Positions 1 through 9,300 of a stretch of DNA of 29,633 nt are shown here, one piece after another. Below the pieces are notes generated by a model. That model saw only the letters and a program-made list of their open reading frames with translations, ran no database searches and was not told where the DNA came from. The stretch is taken from contig JWZX01001563.1 of the NCBI GenBank assembly GCA_001275005.1, positions 1-29,633 of the forward strand, written 5' to 3'. Origin of the DNA: Chrysochromulina tobinii (Eukaryota; Haptophyta; Prymnesiales; Chrysochromulinaceae). The translations under genes were made by a program, and so were the position numbers. Every line of letters begins with the position of its first letter. The first letter of the stretch is position 1.

Positions 1-645
1 CACACAATGCCTGCGTGTGGCTCGAATTGCATCGGGCTCGAGATCTTGTGTGCGGTGCTCCTGCTCGCCGGTCTGGCCGTGCAGCTCTACTCCCTGTGCC
101 GCAAGCCACGCCCGGGCACCGAATTCGCCGAACTTCAAGAGCCGATGGCGCTGCCGTCGGACCAGTCCGCGGGCGGGCGGGCGGGCCCCGGGCGTGGCTC
201 CCAATCCGCGCTCGCGCAACGAATGCGCTTCAAGTACTGCGGCGGCGCTTCGGCATCGACGGCGCCCGTGCACACCGCTACCTCGGTCACGAGTTCCTCT
301 GGCGCCTTTGAGCGCGCGGGCGTCTTGCCCGCCGGCAACGAGGCGCGCCCACGACAACGCTCGAACCGCGGCAGCGCGGGCAGCGCCGGCGAGGCGGCGC
401 TCACGACTCCCTCGTCCTCTTGGGACCGCAACGCCGCGCTGCCCAGCGACGATCCGTGGGCCAATATGGGTGTACGCCAGGCGGGGGCACCGTCGACGCC
501 ACGAACTCCCGGTGCGGAGTATGCGCCGCCCGTCGTGCCGGGGGGCGCCGTCGTGCCGGGGGGCGCGGGTGCGGCGCCGGTGCAGCCTGCGGGCGCACAG
601 TGGCCGCCCTCTCACCCTGCCTGGCCGCCGCGAGACGACGACTAA
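1..645 (+). CDS. TMEM198-like (DUF4203) membrane protein, 5'-truncated by the window edge
   Basis: Base 1 is the first base of codon 227 of the full-length copy at 11831-13153, so only the last 214 residues are visible. They hold the final hydrophobic segment (residues about 237-258 of the full protein) and a long Pro/Ala/Gly/Ser-rich cytoplasmic-type tail. An ATG at base 7 is internal and should not be taken as the start. An 18-bp unit is repeated at 532-549 and 550-567 and encodes two VVPGGA units in the tail. Whether the six upstream membrane segments exist in this copy depends on sequence to the left of the window. Confidence 0.75.
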   Translation, partial: HTMPACGSNCIGLEILCAVLLLAGLAVQLYSLCRKPRPGTEFAELQEPMALPSDQSAGGRAGPGRGSQSALAQRMRFKYCGGASASTAPVHTATSVTSSSGAFERAGVLPAGNEARPRQRSNRGSAGSAGEAALTTPSSSWDRNAALPSDDPWANMGVRQAGAPSTPRTPGAEYAPPVVPGGAVVPGGAGAAPVQPAGAQWPPSHPAWPPRDDD

Positions 646-1216
646 GGGACACTCCGGGGAGGGTCAAGTAAGACGGGATGTGTGCTCGCGCGCGACGTGA
701 CCTGGACGTGACATGATGTGCATGTCCCTCTGCTCGGCAATGGGCCACGAGCGAACAGCGAAGGCCACCGTGAGCGAAGGCCTTGGCGCTTGAAGGCCAT
801 GAGGACGCCGTAGGAGCGCCGTGGCAAGACGAGGTAGTGCAGATCTCACCTATGGTGCAGATCGACCGGCTCAAAACCGGACCGCGCCCGCACAACGCTC
901 GTGCGCCCACACGCACGACGCGCCTGCGCGTGCGCCATGTGTAGGTAGCTCGGTCAGTTACAAATCTCTCTGCGCGTGTGCCCGTACCCGCTACCGGCTA
1001 CCCGCGCCGCATACGTGTGGTGCTGGGCCGTGCCCGGTGGCGGCCGTGCGACTCTCTGGAGACAGTGGACCGTCGTGAACAATCAAAATATTGCTTTCCC
1101 ACGACAGACGACGCACGTCAGAGAGTGTGCAGGTCTCGGCTCTCGCCACACCTGAGCCGGCGTCGGATTGTCACATCTCTCGCCTCGTGTCGTCAGCTCT
1201 CGCACGCGCGCAGGTA
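646..1216. other. Intergenic, 3' ends of convergent genes (copy 1)
   Basis: 571 bases between the stop of the TMEM198-like gene and the stop of the minus-strand IF-3 gene. No credible gene is visible; open frames here are short and compositionally biased. A small hairpin is possible at 1072-1105 (arms GTCGTG and CACGAC around an AT-rich loop), which could lie in a 3' UTR. Otherwise it is GC-rich unique sequence. Confidence 0.6.
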
Positions 1217-2116
1217 TCACTGCTTGGACGCATCCGGCTTGGGCGCATCCGGCTTGGGCGCATCCGGCTTGGGCGGCGCGCTCTTGGTCGTAACGGTGCG
1301 CGGCCGGGGTGAGATCATCATGATCATCGTGGTGCCCATCACCTTGGGCGTCGCGTCGAGCACTCCGAACTCCTCCAGTTCTTCTGCGAGCCGCACCATG
1401 ATATCACGCCCCACGTCCGCGTGCGTCACCTCGCGCCCACGGAAGAGCATCGAGAACTTGACCTTGTCGCCTGACTGTAGGAACTTGATCCCCTGCTTCT
1501 TGCGCACCTCGTAGTCGTGGTCGCCGATCTTGTACGACAGCTTGAGCTCCTTGAGCTCCGACTTGCCGCGCGCCGCCGCCTTTTGTTGATCCTTCTTCTT
1601 CTTCTCGAGCGCGAAGCGGTACTTGTCGTACGAGACGATCTTGCACACGACCGGTTCCGCCTTGTTGGCGATGAGCACCAGGTCGAGCTCGCGCTCCGCG
1701 GCCGCCGCCAGCGCCTCCCGCTTGCTCATCACGCCGAGCAGCTCGTCGGTGCCACCACCGACATCCACCAACACGCGCATCACATCGTGCGGAATTTTGT
1801 CGTTGATGGGCGTCGTGTCCTTCACCGGCGGTGGCGCATTGTAGCCGCGGCCGCTGCCGCTGCTATCTCTTTTCACCGGTGGTCGAGGCGAGTAGCTGGG
1901 GCCACCGCCGCGCTGCATACGTGGCTCCGCTGCACGGCACCGCGAGGGCAAGAGCGCCGGAACGGCAGTCTGCTGGTGCCGCTGCACCACGGCACCTGCC
2001 GTGAGCGATCCCACCTGTGGGGCCAGGTTCACCAACAGCAGCAGCAGCGAGAGCGGCGACGGGCGTGGCCTCGTGGCCATCTCGCAGGAGCTTGTGGGCT
2101 GCATGGAAGTGCTCAT
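1217..2116 (-). CDS. infC: Translation initiation factor IF-3, probably plastid-targeted (copy 1)
   Basis: 299-residue bacterial-type IF-3, which binds the small ribosomal subunit and monitors initiator tRNA and start-codon selection in organelles. The IF-3 N-domain spans about residues 103-175 (INDKIP opening, then a Lys-rich linker helix EKKKKDQQK). The C-domain spans about 186-270, with the conserved GDKVKFSMLFRGRE and a following His. The first 100 residues are an extension: a hydrophobic run (PLSLLLLLVNLAP, residues 20-33) followed by a basic, Pro/Ser-rich stretch. This matches a signal peptide plus transit peptide for a complex plastid. Met13 is an alternative start that keeps the leader. 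The C-terminus has three PKPDA units encoded by a 15-bp tandem repeat near 1228-1275. It is divergent from the EEP gene. An identical copy lies at 13725-14624. The family call is firm; compartment is inferred from the leader. Confidence 0.93.
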   Translation of the reverse strand: MSTSMQPTSSCEMATRPRPSPLSLLLLLVNLAPQVGSLTAGAVVQRHQQTAVPALLPSRCRAAEPRMQRGGGPSYSPRPPVKRDSSGSGRGYNAPPPVKDTTPINDKIPHDVMRVLVDVGGGTDELLGVMSKREALAAAAERELDLVLIANKAEPVVCKIVSYDKYRFALEKKKKDQQKAAARGKSELKELKLSYKIGDHDYEVRKKQGIKFLQSGDKVKFSMLFRGREVTHADVGRDIMVRLAEELEEFGVLDATPKVMGTTMIMMISPRPRTVTTKSAPPKPDAPKPDAPKPDASKQ

Positions 2117-2331
2117 CCCACTGCGAGATAGTTTTATTCACCGAGATGGAGGCCCTGTGTAAGACAAGCTAATCGAAGTCTTGCTTCTCTAATTCTTTTG
2201 ATGGCCCTGCCTGCTCTCGCATTTCTTTTTTTCTCAGGCACACTTCGCCGAGCCTCCTCGATTCCGACGACCATCCCCGATGAAAGGCCCATCTTCCACG
2301 CCATTGGCATATCCGCCAACTCCGTGAAGTC
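2117..2331. promoter_or_regulatory. Shared divergent promoter of IF-3 and EEP genes (copy 1)
   Basis: 215 bases separate the two divergent start codons, so both promoters must lie here. The sequence is less GC-rich than its surroundings. It includes a possible 5'-leader intron on the plus strand, with donor GTAAGA at 2159 (or GTGTAAG at 2157), CTAAT branch-like sequence near 2169, and a polypyrimidine tract with CAG ending at 2237. An in-frame TGA at 2281-2283 shows that the EEP reading frame does not extend upstream, so any such intron is in the leader only. Confidence 0.5.
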
Positions 2332-3366
2332 ATGGCACAGGAGCGGTCAGAGTCCGAGCGAAGTCGCTTGCTGTCCTCAGAGTCACCGCCGCTTTATGAT
2401 CCGCAAGCGCGCCCGCTCAAGGTGTTAGTGTGGAACATTCAGTTCGCCGCTGGGACCGCCTGCCACTTCTTTTATGAGGGTGGCAGTCTAGTGAGCGTAC
2501 CCAAAGCGGCGACCGTTTTCGACACGCTGGACGTTCTGGCTGAGATCATCGCTGCGCACGATCCAGACGTTGTGCTGCTCCAGGAGGTTGATCGCAACTC
2601 GCGCCGATCATGGTACATTGACCAGCACGCAGAACTCTGCAAACGCCTCCCACTGTACGTCGCAGCTGCCTCGACGTGGTATTGGCAGGTCCCATGGGTG
2701 CCCACGCCGCTGAGCCTCGGTGGCGAGATGCTCGGCCGTGTTGACGTGCACCTCTCCGTGCTGAGCAAGTATGCGATCTCGAGCGTGCGCCGTGTGGCCC
2801 TACCGGCCATCCGCTCCGACGGCTGCTGCACACGGCTCTTCAACCTGCGGCGGGCAGTACAGCACATCACGCTCGCGACCGCCGACGGCGTTCCCGTGCA
2901 CATCCTGCACACGCACCTGTCCGCCTTCACCAAGGGCGACGGGACGGTCGAGGCGCAGGTGGCGACGCTGCGTTCGCTCATAGCCGATGCTGGTCCTCGA
3001 TGGATGCTTGCGGGAGACTTCAACGCACTGCCGCCGGGCGTCAAGGCGACCGGACTGACCGGTCAGGCGGCGCTCGAGTACCCAGCGGCGCTCGACGAGG
3101 TGCCTTCGCCAATCGCCCCACTCTTCGACATCGCCATCTCCGCCATCCCACTCACGGACCTCACCGATCCGCATCGGCGAGCCGAGCACTTGACATGCAA
3201 GTACTTTGGCTGCTCGACGGCCGAGGTCACGCTTGACTATCTCTTCCTCGCACCGGCCGCGTGGGCGGTAGAGCAGGCGCGCGTCGCACGCGACGCCCGA
3301 TGGCCTTCCGACCACGCTCCGATCGTCGCGCGACTGCGTTCAACGCTGCAGCCTCGAGGCTGCTGA
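2332..3366 (+). CDS. Endonuclease/exonuclease/phosphatase (EEP, DNase I-like) family hydrolase (copy 1)
   Basis: 344 residues with the full set of EEP-fold motifs in order: VLVWNIQ near residue 31 (Asn), VVLLQEVDRN near 84 (metal-binding Glu), ILHTHLSAF near 196, LAGDFNAL near 230 (GDFN), LDYLF near 307 and PSDHAPIV near 331 (catalytic Asp-His). The family cleaves phosphodiester bonds in nucleic acids, phosphoinositides or sphingomyelin using divalent metal, and the sequence does not decide the substrate. No signal peptide or membrane segment is seen; the short N-terminal tail is Ser/Glu-rich and includes an ERSRLL dileucine-like motif. The ATG at 2332 is the first in frame after a TGA at 2281. 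The stop at 3364-3366 is only three bases before the next frame's first ATG. An identical copy is at 14840-15874. Confidence 0.9.
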   Translation: MAQERSESERSRLLSSESPPLYDPQARPLKVLVWNIQFAAGTACHFFYEGGSLVSVPKAATVFDTLDVLAEIIAAHDPDVVLLQEVDRNSRRSWYIDQHAELCKRLPLYVAAASTWYWQVPWVPTPLSLGGEMLGRVDVHLSVLSKYAISSVRRVALPAIRSDGCCTRLFNLRRAVQHITLATADGVPVHILHTHLSAFTKGDGTVEAQVATLRSLIADAGPRWMLAGDFNALPPGVKATGLTGQAALEYPAALDEVPSPIAPLFDIAISAIPLTDLTDPHRRAEHLTCKYFGCSTAEVTLDYLFLAPAAWAVEQARVARDARWPSDHAPIVARLRSTLQPRGC

Positions 3367-3369
3367 TCG

Positions 3370-6300
3370 ATGGAGATCCTTTTTACGAATGTTCATTTTT
3401 CGAGGGTCCGTACGGACTCCCGTTTTCACGAAAAAAGAGTCAGCGCGTTCACACTTCACAGCCAGAGGACCTTTGCTCTCCCAGCCCCGCCACTACCTGT
3501 AGTCGGGAGCGGCGAGCCGTCCATGCTCCGCGAGCGGCCGAGCAGCCAAGCTGAGCCGAGCAGCAGCCGCACCCACGCCCTCGTCTCGCTCGACCAGTTC
3601 GGCAGATCTGGAGTCACAGCCTCCTCTTCCTCGCTCATCACCTCTGCATCCATGCCAGCGCTGCTGCCTTCTGCGCGTCGCCATCTCCCAGAGGACGCCG
3701 CTGACGCGCTCGACTGGCGGCTCTCGGTGATGCAGCAGCTACTGCTGAGTGGTTCGACACAGCTCGCCGCGCGCCAGTCAGCAGCGGAAGAGACGGTGCG
3801 AACCATCCTCTTCCGTTGGCGCTACCGCGACGAGTTCCTGGCGCTCCAGTCACTCAAGGCGAACGCAAAGCGCGAGCGGCTGCTGTACGGCGGTGTGCTC
3901 GCGGTCCTGCCGTCTCGGCGCGGCCGCATGCTCGAGGCGCTGTTCACCATGCGAGGCGCCGCCGCCGCCGCGCCATCCGGCACCGCTCTCCGCAGCCTCA
4001 TCGCGCGGGTGCGGAGTTGCTCTCTCGCGCGTGCGCTGGAGGCGTGGCAGCTTGACGCAGAGAGCGCACGCGTGCGGGCAACCGGCCGGCGAGCGATGCT
4101 CGCGCGTGTTCTCTCGTCGCTACTCGCCGCCGCGCGCCGCGCCGCCGCCGCGCAGCATGCGTCCCTTGTATGCGCCCAGGCCAGCAGCCAAGAGGCATTG
4201 AGCGCGTGGCGAGAGGCTCTCCCCGCGCTGCGAGCTGAGCGTGCAGATCGGTGCGCGCGGCGGGAGCATCGGGAGCATGCGCGCCGGCGCGCGCAGCAGT
4301 GCGCGTGGTCGCGCTTTCGGTACGAGCAACGCGTCGCCTCGCACTCGCACTCTCCTGGGCACTCGCGCCTGGCGGTCCGTGTTGGCTGGTCGCGATGGCG
4401 GCGGCGGTGGGCGGCGGGCGCAGCCAGGGTGGATCGCTACCTGCGGCTGATGAATATGGCCAACGGTACGAGCGCTGCGCGCCTCTTCGCGCGCTGGAGC
4501 GCCCGGGTGGCCGCTCGCACCGCCCGTGACGACAGCAGTGCCCAGGCAGCCGTGATGCACTTCGTCGCCACGCACCGAGCCACGTTCGCGCACTGGCGTA
4601 CCCGGGTGGCCGAGTGGACCACACGCGAGGTCTTCTTTGGGCAGGCGGCCGTCGTGTACGTGCGGACGACGCATCGGGCAGCGTGGCGGCACTGGAAGCA
4701 GCATGCATGGAGCGAATACCAGCGGCGCACGCTCAGGGCGTCTCTAGAGACGCAGTCCCGACGCTTCCTTTGGCGTCGCCTCTGCCGTGCCATCGGTGCG
4801 GCGGCGCAGCGGCGGCGCATGCGTAGCACCGCCGCGCGGGCGCAGGCGCGGCGGGAGTGGTCGAGGCTGTGCGCGGCTCTGCACGCGAGCGGCCGGTGCG
4901 CGCGCGCGGGTCGGCTCGGCGCGGAGGGTGCCGAGGCGGCACGCCTCGCCACACTTCGATCCGCTTGGGAAGGGCTTGCAGACGCGGCCAGCACGCATGT
5001 GCGTGCGGACGTTGCGTTTGCGTGCGTGCGGGCGGCGACGCTCGGCAAGGCGCTGCGCGGCGCGTGGGAGCGTCTGCACCTGTACAGCAGCGCATGGGTC
5101 CAGATCCGGCTGATGGTAGTGGTGCGTGGCTGCATGCATGCGCTGCACCGCTGGATTCTGAGCGCCGCCGCACGCGCCACCGCGCGGCAGGTCGCTCAGG
5201 CGGGCGCGGCCCACGCGCGACGCGTCCGGCTGTGCGTCGGCCTCGGAAGCTGGTGCGACCAGCACGGGCAGCGCCGGTGGCATGAGAGCCGGCAGCGGGT
5301 GGCGGCTGCTCGGGTGCACGAGGCGAGCTTTGAGCGCCATGCACGCGCCGCGCTCCTTTGCTGGCGCCGCCATCGAACGTCTCGGGTGCACGCGGCAGTT
5401 GCAAGGCGGCACGCAGCGGCTGCCGAGGCGGCGCGTGCCGTGCACACGTGGCGAGAGTGCATGCGCGGCGCTGGCCCTCGCAGTGCGCTGGCCGAGGCCG
5501 CGTACAGCGCCCACACGCGCCGCGCCCTGCTGAGCGCTCTGCTACTCTGGCGCGCTGTCGTGGCGCAGAGGCACGCGGCTGCCATCGTAGCACAGAACCA
5601 TCGTAGCAGGGCGCGCGCTCAGAAGATGGCGGTGATCCGTCGATGGTGCCTTGTCACTACACTCGCGGCGGCGGCGTGTGTCGTGGCACATCGGCATCGG
5701 TGGAGGGCCGAGGCGAGGGTCATGGCCGAGTGGCGATTCAACGTCACCTGGAACGATGCGGCCGCCGCGCTCATGCGACGCACAGTGGTGCCACGTGCGC
5801 AGCGGCTAGCAGCAGCACTTGCGAGTGCTCTCGAGTATTGGGCTACACTGGTCATGGTGGAGCACGGCACGTACATCATGCGTGGGCAGCGCTTCGCTCG
5901 GCGCGCGTGGGTGCGCTTCTGTGCTGGGAGCGCCGAGGTGGGCGCGGAGCGCTCGCTCTACGCGGCCGCATGCACGCAGCACCAGCACCTGGCGTGGCAT
6001 CAGTGGCGTGCGGGCAGCGCTGCACACGCGGTGCGGCAGCAGCAGCGTCGCGAGCAGCGCCAGAGAGCCGGCCAGCACCTCGCTAGCGCCCGGCTGCGTG
6101 ACTGGAGGGCGAGCGCACTCTGGCACGCTCACTGGGCCGAAGTGGACAGGGCGCTGAGCTCCTCCGCATCGGGCACTGCGACGCCGCGAGCGATCCTTGC
6201 GGCGGGCACCGCCACGCCCCTAGCCACTACACGGGCCGCGCCCTCTGCGCTCCCGCCGTCGCCGCCGTTGATGATGTGGTCACCTGCGCAGCCGGCGCCG

Positions 6301-9300
6301 CTGCCTGCTCTCGCCTCGCCTTCGCGCTCATCCACCTCCGCCTTCGCGCTGACGCCGCTCCAGAGCCTGCGCGAGCGGCGCGAGCGGCGCGAGCGGCATC
6401 AGGCGTGGGCGCTTTGGCGCCGCTCTGCTGCGGCCGCGGCGCAGCTGCAGCGGCTGTGGCGGCGGCAGGACGACAGCTCGCTACAGCGCGCCCTTGCGTC
6501 GTGGCAAGCGCTCACAGACGAAGTGAGTACGCGGCGGGGCGCCACGGGCGCCGTCGTGGGCGCGCGTGAGCGGCGCCAGCAGCTGAGCGTTTTCTTGTGC
6601 TGGAAGCTGCAGGTCAGGTGCACAACGTCAAAGGTGATCGTGCAGCTGCGGCAGCGGCAGTGGCGTCTGCGCGAGCAGCTCATGCGCTGGCGCCGAGAGA
6701 CGGCGCGCCGCGCGGTAGCCTTCGCCATCCGGCGGCGCCATGCGTGGCGCGAAAAGGCGCGCGTGGTGCATCGATGGCGTGCATACGTGAGCCTCCGGCA
6801 CGCGTCGCACGAGTTGCATGCTCAGGCTGCAGGGCCTCTCGCCCGCAAGCACCGTGCGGCCACCGCGGGCGCGCTTGCCGAATGGCGATACGAAGTCACA
6901 CTCGCCGCCGCGAGCTGCGTGGTGCGTCATCGGTCCCGGTGGCGCCTGTATGACCGGCTGCTCCGCCAATGGCGCACGCACCTCGCACTCACGAAGGCAG
7001 CCGACGCGGTGCAGGAGCGAGCATATGCCGCCTGTGAGCGGCGGCTCTCCGCCGTGACCAATGACGCGCTTCATCAGTGGGCCGATCTGGCACGGGCGGA
7101 CCGGGCCGTTATCGTCGTGGAGCAGCAGCGCCGAGGTCGGCGCGCACTCGGCGTGTGGGCGGCCAACGGCGCCATGGTGAGCGCGGAGACGGACCAGCAC
7201 GAGGGGCTGCTGGCGCTCGCGGAGGCGCATCTCAGGCTCTCGAGGCTGCGAGCGTGGGCTGCGATTGCGCGCCATCAGGCGGCGCGGCGCGAGGAGGCCG
7301 CCGCCAGAGCTTCCCCCGCTGAGGCCGCCCTGGCCGCCATGGCCGAGGTACTCGCCGCCGCTCACGTTGCCGCTGGCTTGGGTCTCGACACGTCCGCGCC
7401 CAGCACAGCGCCTGTCACGCCCGCGCCCGCCACAGTGCCCGCCACACCCGCGCCAAGCACGCCCGCCGCCGCCGCGCCCTTCTCGGCGGGCATCTCTCCG
7501 GCCTTCTACCCTGCCTCTGGCGCGTTCAGCGACGCTCCCACTTTCGAGGCGAGCGCGTTCGGCGAGGCTTCCTTTGGGCAGGCCACTCCCACCTTCGACG
7601 AGGGCCCCGCCTTTGATGATGCCGCGCCATGTGGAGAAGCCTTCGCCTTTGGGCAGGCCTCGGCCTTTGGCGAGCCCCCAGCTTTTGACGAGTCTGCGGC
7701 TTTTGGACAAGCCTTCGCCTTCGACGATGCGGCTCCCTTTGATGAAGCCGCCGCCGCTGCCGCCTTAGACGCTGCTGACGCCTTTGGCGCCGCTGCCAGC
7801 AGCTTTAGCACAATCGCGAGCTGGGCGGCGAGGGGCGACGCGGCCGCCTTCGAGCCGGTGCCGCCCAAACAGCCGCCTCCGCAGCCATCATCGCCGCTGC
7901 CGCCGCCATCCCGCGAGAAGGAGGCCCTGGAAGTGGCACGCGGAGCGATGCTCGAGCTTGAAGCGGTACGAAGGGACTACACGGCTGCACAAGCGCTCGC
8001 GGCGCGGGAGCTCGAGGGGCGTGAGGAGGCGAATGCGAGGGCGAGTGCGAGGGCGCTTGTGGAACAGCGAGAGCGGTTACGAGCCGAGTTCGAGCAAGAG
8101 AAGGAGGCAGCTCTTGCGACGGTGCGGCGCCAGAGTGAGGCGATGCAATCACCGGCACCGGTGGCGCTGGCGCAGGAGGCAGCGAAGGGGGAAGGGGGAA
8201 GGGGGAGGGCAACGGAGGCGCTGGCGCCGGAGGCAGCGAGGCAGCAGGATCGCCCTTTCGCGACGGACGCGCCAGAGGTGGCGATCCTTCTCAAGTCCAC
8301 TCCAGAGGTGGTGAGTCTCCAGGAGACGGTGGAAGAGGCGGCAGACACGCGAGGCGGAAGGGCCCTTGGGGGTGACGACTCCTTTGATGACGAATCCTCC
8401 GATGATGGACTGAGTACCTTTGCGGAGCTGCGGATGGGCTGGCGTCGCTGGGCGGCAGCGACGAAAGCCGCGCGTGCACAAGTCGTCGTCGTGTTGTTGA
8501 GACGGCGATGCGCGCTCGCAGCGGCGCTGCGGCACTGGGCGGTGGTGATGGAAGCAGCCAAGCACCGCCGCCACCTGGTGCTCGGCACGGCGCTTGGCGC
8601 GTGGCGCGAGTGGACGGCGGCCGAGGTGCACCGTGGCGTGCTTCGCTCGCTGGCAGCCCGCCACCTGCTGGCGGCGATGACGATGGAGAGAAGGACTGCG
8701 AGACGATCGGCCCTGCGGCGCTGGGGCTGCGTGGTCTCGCTTGCATTGCGACGGCACGCCGCCGCACGCCTGGCGCCGTCGACGCTCAAGCGCCGTGCCG
8801 TACAGCACTGGCGGCGGGAGGCACACGTCTGGGCGGAGTGGCAGCACCTCGCCATGCGCTGTGATCGCGCCCTTGCTCGTGCTATGCTGCGCCTCTGGCG
8901 TCGCGCGTCAGTGCAATGGCGCAGGGCCACGCTCGTTCTGGTCGCTGTGATGCGCCGATCGGCCCTCGCCAGCGCCGTCCTCGCGATTGGCTGGTGGAGC
9001 GGCTGGTCACGGACCGAGAGCGTCGTGCGCGTGTGGCGTGAGAGGCTCTTGGTGACACGTGCTCGGCGCATGCTTCTCGTCTGGCGAGTGCGCGGCGCCG
9101 AGGAGGATGCCATTGAGGCGACGCTTCGTGCGGGACTCACCTCGGGCAGTCGCGCTGCAAGCCCCGCTGCCTTCCACGTGAGCGCTGCCCTGGGTGACAG
9201 CCCCGTCTTGCTCCTCGGCGCCGGCCCCACCCTTGCCCTCGCCCCGGGCCTCGCCCCCAGCCACGCTGACAGCCTCGGCGATGGCGATGGCCACCGGTGC

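Noticed and set aside
7-645. Independent 212-residue gene starting at ATG 7
   Set aside because: Copy 2 shows this ATG is codon 229 of a 440-residue protein, so the frame is a truncated piece.
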